DNA of 64,000 nt from positions 186,001-250,000 of the forward strand of contig NZ_QCZK02000024.1 of NCBI RefSeq assembly GCF_003347595.2, written 5' to 3'. The notes beneath the pieces were generated by a model. The model was given only the letters and a program-made list of their open reading frames with translations. It searched no databases and had not been told where the DNA came from. Origin of the DNA: Botryobacter ruber (GTDB lineage Bacteria; Bacteroidota; Bacteroidia; Cytophagales; Hymenobacteraceae). The position numbers and the translations under genes are program-made. Below are positions 17,432 to 25,837 of the stretch, one piece after another (the first letter of the stretch is position 1; each line of letters starts with the position of its first letter).

Positions 17432-17644
17432 TTAATGATAGGCAGGACAAACTACCCGTTTGTTGAAAACGGCGAAGAAATTCCTGAGATTGAAAGTTTT
17501 TTTCCCGGACTTAGCCCCTTTCTTATTTTTTACTACTGCATAAGCGCTGGTCTTCAGGTTTACAGAAGAAGCAAAGCTTTGTTGCGTTAACGAAAGGGAA
17601 AACACGATTAGCAGGAGGGCGGCGAAATAATGGATTTTTTTCAT
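17432..17644 (-). CDS. Small secreted protein, function unknown
   Basis: A 70-residue protein with a clear signal peptide (MKKIHYFAALLLIVFSLSL, then TQQSFASS). The mature part is about 45 residues, basic, with KNKKGAKSGKKTFNLRNFF and one Cys near the C-terminus. I do not recognise a family. The ATG at 17644 is followed by a normal Sec signal, which favours a real gene over chance. The next gene on that strand is far away, so it is probably monocistronic. Confidence 0.6.
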   Translation of the reverse strand: MKKIHYFAALLLIVFSLSLTQQSFASSVNLKTSAYAVVKNKKGAKSGKKTFNLRNFFAVFNKRVVCPAYH

Positions 17645-18033
17645 TTTATCGTTTCGATCATTCTATAGTTTAGCTTTATTTCAGATACAGACAGCACTAA
17701 ACCTATAAAAAAGAATCAACTCCTTCTCATCTAAAGGCAATAAAAATTTTCACCTGGCTCCAAAACTGTATACTTTGCCAGCAGACACTAACAGATGTCG
17801 GGCATCAGCCCCACTTTCACCTCCGGAAAAAGGCAACATAGCAGGAATTTAGCTGCGTATAACAAGCAAATACCACACACTGGCGCCGCAGCAGGCAACC
17901 TGTTTCTGCTAACCTTTTCGCGCGTTTCACAGTATAAATATGGTAATATTTTCATATTTAAGGTTGAGCAGAAACAGGCAGCAGTATCCATGTTTTACCT
18001 GCTCAGCCATTCGTAAACTTTAATTCTAAAACG
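17645..18033. other. Divergent intergenic region, no clear gene
   Basis: 389 bp. Frames of 67-73 residues on both strands (17788-18016) overlap one another and have biased Cys/His/Ser content, so neither is called. It should carry promoters for the small secreted protein and the small lipoprotein. Confidence 0.45.
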
Positions 18034-18204
18034 ATGAAAGATATAAGACCTTATTTAGCTGTTATTTTCGTGATGATGGCTGTTACACTAAGCAGTTGCG
18101 AACTTGTAGGAGACATTTTTAAAGCAGGCATGTGGACAGCACTGATCATTATCGTGCTTATCGTGCTGCTGGTAGCGTGGCTGTTCAGAAAGCTGAGAAG
18201 ATAA
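18034..18204 (+). CDS. Small membrane lipoprotein (56 aa)
   Basis: It starts MKDIRPYLAVIFVMMAVTLS and continues SCELVGDIFKAGMW, so there is a lipobox with Cys22. A single transmembrane helix (ALIIIVLIVLLVAWLF) and the basic tail RKLRR follow. Near-identical architecture (SCE..G.IFKAGMW, helix, basic end) occurs in many Bacteroidota, often labelled phosphatidate cytidylyltransferase, a name this size cannot justify. Function unknown. A strong terminator begins right at the stop codon. Confidence 0.75.
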   Translation: MKDIRPYLAVIFVMMAVTLSSCELVGDIFKAGMWTALIIIVLIVLLVAWLFRKLRR

Positions 18205-18246
18205 AAAAACAGCAAAGGAGCCTGCGTGGGCTCCTTTGCTGTTTTT
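18205..18246. terminator. Bidirectional terminator, perfect 18-bp stem
   Basis: AAAAACAGCAAAGGAGCC (18205-18222) is fully complementary to 18229-18246, with loop TGCGTG. It serves the small lipoprotein (+) and the hydroxylase (-), which converge here. Confidence 0.93.
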
Positions 18247-18278
18247 AAAGCTATCGTCTTTACGGAACGTGTCCTGTA

Positions 18279-18887
18279 TTATTTCCCTTTTTTGGGCATC
18301 GTACCCAACAGCCAGTCCCAGAGGGGCGACGAAACGCCAAACGCAGCTTCCGGATCTTTGTAATGATGAATGCTGTGGTGCACCCAAAGTACCTTCAGGA
18401 AATTTTTTGGCGGCGCATAGGCGTGTACCGCATAGTGCACAAACAGGTACAGCGCATAGCCAAACAGCAAGCCTGCCACCAGGCCAAACACCAGCCGCCC
18501 GACAAAAAGCTCAAATACAAAGAAGAGGAACGATGCTAACAGCACGCTCACAATAGGGGGCATCGCCAGCCGTTCTTTATCCTTCGGATAGTCGTGGTGG
18601 TTGCCGTGGAAGGTATATTGTACCCGCTTCTTCAGAGGCGTATTCGTCTCCATATGGAAGACGTACCGGTGCGCCATGTACTCAATCAGCGTAAAAATGA
18701 GCCAGCCCAGCAGAAAATAGCCTGTTGCCTCCAGCACATTTATAAAGCTGTTTGTTAAGCCATAATAAATCAGCCCGGCAGCTATAATAATGAAGATAGA
18801 AATAGGCAGGGCAATATGGGTTCTGGTAAGTCGCTCCAGAACAGGATTCTGGAAAATCTGGGCGCGTCCTTTATGATTAGGTTTCAT
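18279..18887 (-). CDS. Sterol desaturase / fatty acid hydroxylase family protein
   Basis: A 202-residue integral membrane protein. It has the di-iron histidine clusters HRYVFH (about 74-79), HGNHHDYP (about 94-101), HYAVHAYAP and HHSIHHY, with about four membrane helices between them. The size and motif spacing match the short FA_hydroxylase family that includes fatty acid 2-hydroxylases and carotenoid hydroxylases. In Bacteroidota such enzymes may hydroxylate sphingolipid or flavolipin acyl chains; which one is inference. The ATG is at 18887. No lipid gene is adjacent. Confidence 0.9.
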   Translation of the reverse strand: MKPNHKGRAQIFQNPVLERLTRTHIALPISIFIIIAAGLIYYGLTNSFINVLEATGYFLLGWLIFTLIEYMAHRYVFHMETNTPLKKRVQYTFHGNHHDYPKDKERLAMPPIVSVLLASFLFFVFELFVGRLVFGLVAGLLFGYALYLFVHYAVHAYAPPKNFLKVLWVHHSIHHYKDPEAAFGVSSPLWDWLLGTMPKKGK

Positions 18888-19023
18888 TTTGAATTTGTTG
18901 TGTTGGATGCAATTACTTTAACCGCAAAAAGGCAAATTGGTTACAACTGCTGCAAAGCTACGCACATAAGAATTACCTCCAAAATAATAAACCGGAATCA
19001 GATTAAAATATGATCTGCGTCAT

Positions 19024-19530
19024 TTATTCCTTGTTTAACACAGATAAAATTGATTCCAGATCTGCTTCTCCCCGGAAAATGTAACGCGCCTGCTCGTAAA
19101 ATTTCCGCCTGTCGGCTAACGTATTACCCACAAATGCCTGTAGCTCAGCCTCCGACTTATTGGCCAGCAGCGGACGCACCGAAAGATCAGACGCAGCAAG
19201 CCGTCGCACGATTTCGGTTTCGGGCACATCTAGGAACACGCTTTTGCCATGCTGGTTAATGTAAGCCATGTTATTGTGGAAACAGGGCATGCCGCCACCG
19301 GTAGCTATCACGGCCTGCGCATACTCCTGCACGACTGCTTCCAGTGCCTCACGCTCCAGTTCCCGGAACCTTTCGGCCCCCTCCTGCTCAAATAGCTGGG
19401 CGATGGTCCTGCTCTCCCGCTGCTCGATGTACGCATCCATATCCACAAAAGGGTAATCCAGCGCCTGGGCCAGTTGTACGCCCAAAGTTGTTTTACCGGC
19501 TCCCATCATGCCGATTAAAAAAATTCTCAT
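19024..19530 (-). CDS. aroK: Shikimate kinase
   Basis: A 168-residue protein, typical for AroK. It has the Walker A motif GMMGAGKTT (7-15), the shikimate-binding DMDAYIEQR (31-39), GGGMPC (78-83) and the lid Arg in LSVRPLLA. It phosphorylates shikimate in aromatic amino acid and folate-precursor synthesis. It is last of a minus-strand run that also holds DUF1599, BT_3928-type and ABC permease genes; the 22-bp gap to the permease suggests co-transcription. Confidence 0.97.
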   Translation of the reverse strand: MRIFLIGMMGAGKTTLGVQLAQALDYPFVDMDAYIEQRESRTIAQLFEQEGAERFRELEREALEAVVQEYAQAVIATGGGMPCFHNNMAYINQHGKSVFLDVPETEIVRRLAASDLSVRPLLANKSEAELQAFVGNTLADRRKFYEQARYIFRGEADLESILSVLNKE

Positions 19531-19552
19531 GGTTGTTTAATTACGCGATAAA

Positions 19553-20614
19553 TTATTCCAGCTTCACCCGCGGGTCCAGGGCCACATACAGCAAATCTAC
19601 GAAGATGTTGATCAGCACAAAAAGAAAGGCGACAAACAGCGTGGCCCCCATCACCAGCGGGAAATCCAGGTTCTGCACCGCCTGAATGGTAACAGCTCCC
19701 AGGCCTTTCCAGTTAAAAATATACTCGATAAAGAAAGCGCCCGCCATCAGCGAAGCCATCCAGCCCGACGCTGCCGTCACCACCGGGTTGAGCGCATTTT
19801 TCAGTGCGTGTCCTGTAATCACCCGGTAGCGGTTCAGTCCCTTGGCGCGAGCCGTCCGGATGTAGTCCTGCGACATCACGTCGAGCATGGAGCTGCGGGT
19901 GAGCTGCACAATTACCGCCAGCGGACGGATGCCCAGCGCAATGGCAGGCAGCAACAGGTTCCGCAGCATGAGCTGTTTTCCTTTGAAAGGATCGATCTCG
20001 TAAAGCTGCCCGGTAAGGCTGAGGCCGGTCCAGTCGCTCCAGTAGAAACCAAACGTAATGGCAATGAGAATGGCGGCTACAAACGAAGGCACCGAAATAC
20101 CCAGCACCGAGGTGGTGACGAGGGTATGGTCGAGGGTGCTGTGCGGTTTTAAGGAGGCCAGTACGCCAAACAGAATCCCGAACACTAACGCAATGAGCAT
20201 GGCTGCAGCAGCCAGCCAGAGGGTGCCGGTGAAGTGGTCGAGCAGGATATCGGTTACGTTTTTATTGCTCTGGAACGAGCGGCGCAGGTAAGGCGTCTTC
20301 CAGGCCAGCACATCGTCGCCAAAATCGGCGAGGGTGGTGTAGTCGTACTTCTGCCGGTTCGCCTCCGTATCCTCGTGCACCGACAGCGGCGACACATCGT
20401 TTATGTAATACAGCAGCTGCGCAGGCAGCGGCTTGTCCAGTCCGAGTTCTGCTGCAATAGCGCCGCGTGTTGCCAGGTCGGAACGCTGACCGGCGAGCAA
20501 GGCTACCGGATCGCCGGGCAGCACGTTGAACAAAAAGAAAATAGCCACCAGCACTCCCAGCAATATCAGCAGCCCATGCCCCAATCGGTTCAGTATAAAT
20601 GCCAGGAATTTCAT
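19553..20614 (-). CDS. ABC transporter permease (DppB/OppB type)
   Basis: A 353-residue inner-membrane protein. The N-terminal HGLLILLGVLVAIFFLFNVL and PGDPVALLAGQRS match the DppB/GsiC start. The extra-cytoplasmic loop is long (about 80-130). The BPD_transp_1 domain follows, with YIRTARAKGLNRYRVI and HALKNALNPVVTAASGWMA (EAA-like loop), ending VALDPRVKLE. It would form half of a dipeptide/oligopeptide transporter. No partner permease, ATPase or binding protein is adjacent, so they must be encoded elsewhere. The gene lies 15 bp after the BT_3928-type stop. Confidence 0.92.
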   Translation of the reverse strand: MKFLAFILNRLGHGLLILLGVLVAIFFLFNVLPGDPVALLAGQRSDLATRGAIAAELGLDKPLPAQLLYYINDVSPLSVHEDTEANRQKYDYTTLADFGDDVLAWKTPYLRRSFQSNKNVTDILLDHFTGTLWLAAAAMLIALVFGILFGVLASLKPHSTLDHTLVTTSVLGISVPSFVAAILIAITFGFYWSDWTGLSLTGQLYEIDPFKGKQLMLRNLLLPAIALGIRPLAVIVQLTRSSMLDVMSQDYIRTARAKGLNRYRVITGHALKNALNPVVTAASGWMASLMAGAFFIEYIFNWKGLGAVTIQAVQNLDFPLVMGATLFVAFLFVLINIFVDLLYVALDPRVKLE

Positions 20615-20629
20615 GGTTGGTGGTTTAAA

Positions 20630-21721
20630 TTACAACCGCTCCTTCACCTCCTCAATATCCGGCGTATCGTTGTAGTGCCACTTGCCTTTTACGGTACCGT
20701 CCTGCAGCAGCATAATGCCCGGGTTGGAGCGGATCATGGTTTTGAGCACGGTGCCGTCGGCAAAATAATACGGAGCTGCCAGGTTTACCTCGTGGCGGAA
20801 CTCCTCAAAATCCTGGCTGCTCGACGAGGTAAGCACAAACGGCATAATCGCCTGCTGCTCTGCCTCCTGCACCAGCCGGCTTATCTGCCGGAAGCTTTCT
20901 TTATCCGCCTTCTGCACATTCTGCACAATAATCAGCAGCTTCTTCCCCTGCAGGATCAGCTTAGTATGGTCGCCGTCGTCGTTCCAGGTATTAAAGTCGG
21001 TAATCTTCGGACCATCCTCCGGGTTCAGGGCCACCATCTCCTTAAACTTGTAGCTCTCATCCATCGGGTAATCCGTAAACTCATAGTCCCTGCCGTCTTT
21101 CTCCATCACATATTTATAACGGAGCGGCGCCGAAGGCTTCATCAGGGCCGGAATGTTGTTACCTACTTTATAGGCTCTGAAGTCGATAAAAGGCAGGTGC
21201 TCGTACGCAAACCAGGCAATGGCTACCGATAAAACAGCTGACACTGCCACCACCGTAGCGCCTGCCCTGTTGTTGGTGATGGGCGGCAGGAACCGCTGCG
21301 TAAACAGCAGCACCAGGATCATGGCCAGCAGCACCATGTCTTTTGCAAACGACTGCCAGGGCGTAAGCTTAATCGCATCGCCGAAACAGCCGCAGTCGGT
21401 TACTTTGTTGTAGTAGGCTGAGTAAAAGGTAAGGAAGCCGAAAAAGATGGTCAGGGCAAGCAGGGCCACCAGGATGCTTTTCAGCTTCCAGCGCACCAGC
21501 AGTGCCACCCCGAGCACCACCTCCGCCGTGCTTAACAAAATAGACAGCAGCAGCGCATACGGCTCAAACACATGGAAAACCGAAGAAAAGTCTTCGGCAA
21601 ACACCTCGAAGTATTCTTCCAGTTTAATGGCTGTACCAACCGGATCATTCAGCTTGATCAGGCCCGAAAAAATAAAAAGCACGCCCACAAAGAGCCAGAA
21701 AAACTTACTTACAAATCTCAT
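20630..21721 (-). CDS. BT_3928-type DoxX/MauE-like membrane protein with thioredoxin-like tail
   Basis: A 363-residue protein. The first about 170 residues hold four membrane helices of the DoxX/MauE type (FSGLIKLNDPVGTAIKLEEY; the TDCGCFGDAIKLTPWQSF loop carries two Cys). A C-terminal soluble domain looks thioredoxin-like (LIIVQNVQ, VLTSSSSQDFEEF, IMLLQDGTVKGKWHY) but has no CxxC. I choose the ATG at 21721 over a TTG three codons upstream; it overlaps the DUF1599 gene by 17 bp. The pair DUF1599-BT_3928 is a recurring neighbourhood in Bacteroidota. A redox or quinone-linked role is plausible but not shown. Confidence 0.88.
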   Translation of the reverse strand: MRFVSKFFWLFVGVLFIFSGLIKLNDPVGTAIKLEEYFEVFAEDFSSVFHVFEPYALLLSILLSTAEVVLGVALLVRWKLKSILVALLALTIFFGFLTFYSAYYNKVTDCGCFGDAIKLTPWQSFAKDMVLLAMILVLLFTQRFLPPITNNRAGATVVAVSAVLSVAIAWFAYEHLPFIDFRAYKVGNNIPALMKPSAPLRYKYVMEKDGRDYEFTDYPMDESYKFKEMVALNPEDGPKITDFNTWNDDGDHTKLILQGKKLLIIVQNVQKADKESFRQISRLVQEAEQQAIMPFVLTSSSSQDFEEFRHEVNLAAPYYFADGTVLKTMIRSNPGIMLLQDGTVKGKWHYNDTPDIEEVKERL

Positions 21722-22265
21722 CCTGAGCAAAGTTTAGTTTGATAAGGGCAAAAACAGCATAGTTGATCATGTCGCGGTAGTTGGCCTCCACCCCCTCCGA
21801 TATCAGTGTCTGCCCCTGGTTGTCTTCAATCTGCTTGGTGCGGTAGAGCTTCATCAGGATAATATCGGTAATGGAGCTCACGCGCATGTCGCGCCAGGCT
21901 TCGCCGTAGTCGTGGTTCTTGGCTTTGAGTAGTTTCAGGTTTTCTTCGATCTGCTCCGCATACAGCCGCTCCACTTCTTCTGCTGGCAGCGCCATGGCAG
22001 CATCGGCTGGCAGCGAGGCCTGTATCAGGGCGATAACGCTGTAGTTGATAATGCCCACAAACTCAGATGCAATACCTTCTTCCACCAGCTGCACTCCTTT
22101 TTCCTGTATCGAACGGATACGCTGTGCTTTAATGAAAATCTGGTCTGTAATGGACGGCAGCCGCAGCACGCGCCAGGCCGTACCATAGTCAGCGGTCTTT
22201 TTCACGAACGTGTCTTTGCAGCGCTGCACTACCTGATTATATTCCTGAATGGTTTGACTAATCAA
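21705..22265 (-). CDS. DUF1599 domain-containing protein (internal duplication)
   Basis: A 186-residue protein made of two similar halves. Each has an ADYGTAWRVLRLPSITDQI-like segment (KTADYGTAWRVL; KNHDYGEAWRDM), followed by RxxQI/RSIQ and an INYSVIALI/INYAVFALI helix. Function is unknown; the family has been noted in Bacteroidota and phages. The best start is TTG at 22265, as no ATG precedes the first conserved helix. Only 35 bp separate it from the divergent folP. It overlaps the downstream BT_3928-type gene. Confidence 0.88.
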   Translation of the reverse strand: MISQTIQEYNQVVQRCKDTFVKKTADYGTAWRVLRLPSITDQIFIKAQRIRSIQEKGVQLVEEGIASEFVGIINYSVIALIQASLPADAAMALPAEEVERLYAEQIEENLKLLKAKNHDYGEAWRDMRVSSITDIILMKLYRTKQIEDNQGQTLISEGVEANYRDMINYAVFALIKLNFAQDEICK

Positions 22266-22300
22266 CTTTTTAGTTTTAATTTTAAAAATAATTGACTACG

Positions 22301-23167
22301 ATGCCAACATTAGGAGCGAAAGATACGCTTTTTCAAAAAAAAAGCACACTTAACTGCCGCGGAAAAATCCTGTCGCTTGCCACGCCGCAGGTAATGGGCA
22401 TCCTGAATGTTACCCCCGATTCCTTTTATGCCGGCAGCCGCCTGGCCGCTCTCCCCGATGTACTCCGCAAAGCTGAAAGCATGCTTTCCGACGGTGCTGC
22501 CATCCTCGACATTGGCGGCTACTCCTCGCGCCCGGGTGCGACCGATATTCCGGTGCAGGAAGAACTCGACCGGCTGATACCGGCAATAAAAGCCATCGCT
22601 GCTGAATTTCCGGAAGCAATAATTTCGGTAGATACGTTTCGGGCACAGGTAGCAGCAGCGGCTGTGGAGGCTGGTGCTGCCATTATTAACGACATCGGCG
22701 GCGGCACTTTAGACGAGGCCATGTTTGAAACCGTTGCCCGGCTGCAGGTGCCTTACGTACTCATGCACATGCGCGGCACTCCGCAGACCATGACCACCCT
22801 TGCCCAATATGACGATATTGTGCTGGATGTGCTCGACGAATTGCAGCAGCGGGTAACTACTCTTATCACTTTAGGCGTAAAAGATATTATACTTGACCCC
22901 GGCTTCGGATTTGCCAAAACAGTAGACCAAAACTTTGAACTTCTTAACCGCCTCGACGAGCTGAACATCATGCAGCTGCCGGTGCTGGCCGGGCTGTCGC
23001 GCAAATCCATGACGTACAGGTTCCTGCAAATTGACCAGGCAGAGGCCCTGCCCGGAACAATTGCACTAAATACCATCGCTTTGATGCGTGGAGCCGGCGT
23101 TTTACGGGTGCACGACGTAAAAGAAGCTAAACAGACCATAGACCTATTCACGAAAACAACACGTTGA
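22301..23167 (+). CDS. folP: Dihydropteroate synthase
   Basis: A 288-residue protein. It has the signature motifs VMGILNVTPDSFYAGSR, DIGGYSSRPGA, SVDTFRAQVA, INDIGGG, YVLMHMRGTPQTM, LDPGFGFAK and GLSRKSM. It condenses 6-hydroxymethyl-dihydropterin pyrophosphate with p-aminobenzoate in folate synthesis. The ATG at 22301 is chosen over a TTG three codons earlier. Its stop TGA overlaps the TTG start of cdaA, so the two are translationally coupled; folP-cdaA linkage recurs in Bacteroidota. Confidence 0.98.
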   Translation: MPTLGAKDTLFQKKSTLNCRGKILSLATPQVMGILNVTPDSFYAGSRLAALPDVLRKAESMLSDGAAILDIGGYSSRPGATDIPVQEELDRLIPAIKAIAAEFPEAIISVDTFRAQVAAAAVEAGAAIINDIGGGTLDEAMFETVARLQVPYVLMHMRGTPQTMTTLAQYDDIVLDVLDELQQRVTTLITLGVKDIILDPGFGFAKTVDQNFELLNRLDELNIMQLPVLAGLSRKSMTYRFLQIDQAEALPGTIALNTIALMRGAGVLRVHDVKEAKQTIDLFTKTTR

Positions 23168-24009
23168 TTCCTTTATTTAACATAGGATTTTTAGAGATTG
23201 AGTGGCTCGATGTCATCGACATCCTGCTCGTAACCATACTCTTATACCAGCTCTACAAGCTGCTGACGGGCAGTGTGGCCTTAAAAATTTTCCTGGGGCT
23301 GCTCTCTGTCTACCTGCTGTACCTGGTGGTTCGGGCGGCGGGCATGGAGCTGTTGAGTATTATTCTAGGCCAGTTTATGGGTGTAGGTGTGCTGGCAGCT
23401 ATTATTGTATTCCAGCCGGAGATACGGCGCTTCCTGTTGCTGATCGGCAAAACCACTTCCCTCAACCACGACCGCTTCTGGGGTTTTCCATGGCGGCGGG
23501 AGCAGGCCGAAAAGCTCAGCCTGACACCTTTTATCGAAGCGGCCAAATCGTTGGCAGGTAAAAACACGGGCGCGCTGATCGTGTTTTCCAAAAGTTCCGA
23601 ACTGAAATACTACGCCGAGTCCGGCGACTTAATTGATGCCGTTATTTCCAAGCGTCTGCTCATGTCTATCTTCAACAAGACAAGCCCGCTGCACGATGGC
23701 GCCGTGATCATCTCGAACAACCGCATCAAAGCCGCCCGCTGTATCCTGCCCGTAACCGAAAACAACGACATCCCCGCCTCCATGGGCCTGCGCCACCGCG
23801 CCGCCATCGGCCTGACCGAAGTGACCGATAGTATTGTGCTGGTGGTGTCGGAAGAGACGGGGCAGATTGCGTTGGTGCGCAACGGCGAAGTGTACCGCAA
23901 CCTTTCCGCCGCCGACCTCCGCGTAAAGCTAAACCAGCTCCTGTTCGACACCGATCAGAAAGCCCCCACCGCAGCCCCGTCGTCTGAGAAATCGGTGAAT
24001 GTAGCGTAG
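23164..24009 (+). CDS. cdaA: Diadenylate cyclase (CdaA type)
   Basis: A 281-residue protein. About three N-terminal membrane helices (12-75) precede the DAC domain, with GALIVFSKSSELKYY, the catalytic DGA in SPLHDGAVIISNNRI, and RHR in MGLRHRAAIGLTE. It makes c-di-AMP from two ATP. The start is TTG within a TTGA overlap with folP. The usual Firmicute partners CdaR and GlmM are absent. After the stop a composite repeat element begins at once, and its first hairpin probably ends the transcript. Confidence 0.96.
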   Translation: MIPLFNIGFLEIEWLDVIDILLVTILLYQLYKLLTGSVALKIFLGLLSVYLLYLVVRAAGMELLSIILGQFMGVGVLAAIIVFQPEIRRFLLLIGKTTSLNHDRFWGFPWRREQAEKLSLTPFIEAAKSLAGKNTGALIVFSKSSELKYYAESGDLIDAVISKRLLMSIFNKTSPLHDGAVIISNNRIKAARCILPVTENNDIPASMGLRHRAAIGLTEVTDSIVLVVSEETGQIALVRNGEVYRNLSAADLRVKLNQLLFDTDQKAPTAAPSSEKSVNVA

Positions 24010-24296
24010 GGAAGTTTGGGAGTTAGAGAGTTTAGGAGTTTAGGAGTTAGAGAGGTAGAAAGGTAGAAAGTTAGTTATTTTGTAGGGGTTGAAAATCTTC
24101 AACCCTGTAACAGAAAGGTAGAGAGGTCAGGTGTATTAGCTGTAGAGACGCGGTGCCCGCGTCTCCTGCACGAACCACCAACAAATACAATCAATCCTGT
24201 TATTCCTTAAATCTTCTTCATCTTGTTCAGACAACCCTAATCCTGAAAATCCTAGAATCCCGTAAATCCTGATTCAGACAATAAACAAATGCTGAA
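24010..24296 (+). repeat. Composite intergenic element, copy 1
   Basis: It starts at the cdaA stop. Octamer-like units GTTAGAGA/GTTTAGGA run to about 24075. A hairpin follows (24086-24105, GGGTTGAA/TTCAACCC). A GAGACGCG/CGCGTCTC hairpin at about 24144-24164 comes next, then AATC-phased AT-rich sequence with TTCAGACAA words. The segment 24136-24236 is nearly identical to 58132-58231. Confidence 0.88.
24086..24105 (+). terminator. Hairpin in composite element after cdaA
   Basis: GGGTTGAA-AATC-TTCAACCC has an 8-bp stem and tetraloop. It is followed by TGTAAC rather than a T-run, so termination is possible but weaker than in the hemB copy. Confidence 0.5.
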
Positions 24297-24500
24297 TTAC
24301 TGACTATTCCCCCTTCTCTTCCAGAAAAACCAATACACCGGCACACCCAGCAGGGGCACCCACAGCACCACCAGCCAGCGCAGCCGCTGGTTCAGGTTAT
24401 AGTCTGTTTTGAAAATGAGGTGAATGATGGAAAACACTACGCCTATGTAGTAAAAAGAAACTGCCAGAAAAATAAGGCCTTCGGTTACACTAAATTTCAT
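24297..24500 (-). CDS. Small two-helix membrane protein (PLDc_N-like)
   Basis: A 67-residue protein with two transmembrane helices (LIFLAVSFYYIGVVFSIIHL; LRWLVVLWVPLLGVPVYWFF) and a basic end KRRGNSQ. The pattern with W.PL.G...Y...R resembles the PLDc_N domain (PF13396-like) found alone or fused to cardiolipin synthase. Likely inner membrane; role unknown. It sits between a repeat element and kbl, 61 bp after the kbl stop on the same strand. Confidence 0.7.
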   Translation of the reverse strand: MKFSVTEGLIFLAVSFYYIGVVFSIIHLIFKTDYNLNQRLRWLVVLWVPLLGVPVYWFFWKRRGNSQ

Positions 24501-24561
24501 GAACTGCCAACGTTACTGAGCTCGAAAACATTCTGTACCTCCTTTCTATAACTGAAATAAT

Positions 24562-25752
24562 TTATTTGATCACCCCCAGCTCTTTCCCCACTTCCGTAAA
24601 AGCTCCAATGGCTTTATCGAGATGCTCCTGATCGTGCACCGCCGATAGCTGCACCCGGATACGCGCCTTCCCCTCCGGCACCACCGGGTAGTAAAAGCCA
24701 ATTACGTAGATGCCTTTTTCGAGCATACGGGCGGCAAATTCCTGCGCCAGCTGCGCCTCGTAGAGCATCACCGGCACAATCGGATGATCGCCTGGCCGGA
24801 TATCGAAACCGGCTGCCGTCATATTATCACGAAAGTACCGGGTGTTCCATTCCAGTTTGTCGCGGAGGCCGGTGTCGGTGCTGAGCAGGTCCAGCACGGT
24901 GATGGTAGCTCCTACAATAGCAGGCGCCAGCGAGTTGGAGAACAGGTAGGGGCGCGAACGCTGCCGCAGCATATCGATGATCTCTTTGCGCCCCGACGTA
25001 AAACCGCCCATGGCACCGCCCAGTGCTTTGCCTAAGGTACTTGTAATAATATCCACTTTCCCCATCACCTGCCGGTACTCATGCGTTCCGCGGCCTGTTT
25101 TGCCCAGGAAGCCGGTAGCGTGCGAATCGTCCACCATCACAACAGCTTTGTATTTATCGGCCAGCGCCACGATCTTATCCAGCTGCGCAATGGTGCCGTC
25201 CATCGAGAAAGCGCCATCAGTGGCAATAATACGGTGCTTTGCATCCTGTGCCTGCTGCAGTTTCGCCTCCAGGTCCTGCATGTCGTTGTGCGCGTACCGG
25301 AAACGCTGCGCCTTGCACAGCCGGATGCCGTCAATGATCGAGGCATGGTTCAGTTCATCCGAAATAACAGCCGAATCTTCCCCTACCAGCGGCTCGAACA
25401 GCCCGCCGTTGGCATCGAAGGCAGCAGCATACAGAATGGTATCTTCCGTTCCCAGAAACTGCGCAATTTTCTGCTCCAGTTCCTTATGAATGTCCTGTGT
25501 GCCGCAGATGAAGCGGACGGAGCTCATGCCATAGCCGTGCGTCTCGATGGCATGTTTGGCTGCTGCTATCACGTTGGGATGGGCAGAGAGCCCCAGGTAG
25601 TTGTTGGCGCAGAAGTTGAGCACATGCGCCTGCTGCGTCGTATCGACAACAGCACCCTGCGGTGTGGTAATAATCCGTTCTTTTTTATACAGCCCCGCCT
25701 GCTCTATGGCGGCCAGCTGCTGCTCTAAATCCGGTTTTAAAGTTTCGTACAT
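24562..25752 (-). CDS. kbl: Glycine C-acetyltransferase (2-amino-3-ketobutyrate CoA ligase)
   Basis: A 396-residue PLP enzyme, full length. Motifs include [56 protein letters not shown] and the Schiff-base Lys in [13 protein letters not shown]. It cleaves 2-amino-3-ketobutyrate with CoA to glycine and acetyl-CoA. It is the second step of threonine breakdown; the first enzyme, an SDR-type threonine dehydrogenase, is encoded 1.6 kb away at 27357. The two genes diverge and flank a Pro/Ala-rich protein gene. Confidence 0.97.
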   Translation of the reverse strand: MYETLKPDLEQQLAAIEQAGLYKKERIITTPQGAVVDTTQQAHVLNFCANNYLGLSAHPNVIAAAKHAIETHGYGMSSVRFICGTQDIHKELEQKIAQFLGTEDTILYAAAFDANGGLFEPLVGEDSAVISDELNHASIIDGIRLCKAQRFRYAHNDMQDLEAKLQQAQDAKHRIIATDGAFSMDGTIAQLDKIVALADKYKAVVMVDDSHATGFLGKTGRGTHEYRQVMGKVDIITSTLGKALGGAMGGFTSGRKEIIDMLRQRSRPYLFSNSLAPAIVGATITVLDLLSTDTGLRDKLEWNTRYFRDNMTAAGFDIRPGDHPIVPVMLYEAQLAQEFAARMLEKGIYVIGFYYPVVPEGKARIRVQLSAVHDQEHLDKAIGAFTEVGKELGVIK

Positions 25753-25837
25753 TGTTCCGTTTGCTGTAAGGTGTTGGCTCCCTTACACCTTACGGATGTG
25801 AGACGGATTGGTAACTACCAGTTCAGCTTCTCTCCCG

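Noticed and set aside
17788-18016. Overlapping 67- and 73-codon frames on both strands
   Set aside because: Neither has a signal, helix pattern or motif; mutual overlap suggests chance.
24010-24080. Octamer tandem repeats as a CRISPR array
   Set aside because: Units of about 8 bp are directly joined with no spacers, and no cas gene is present.
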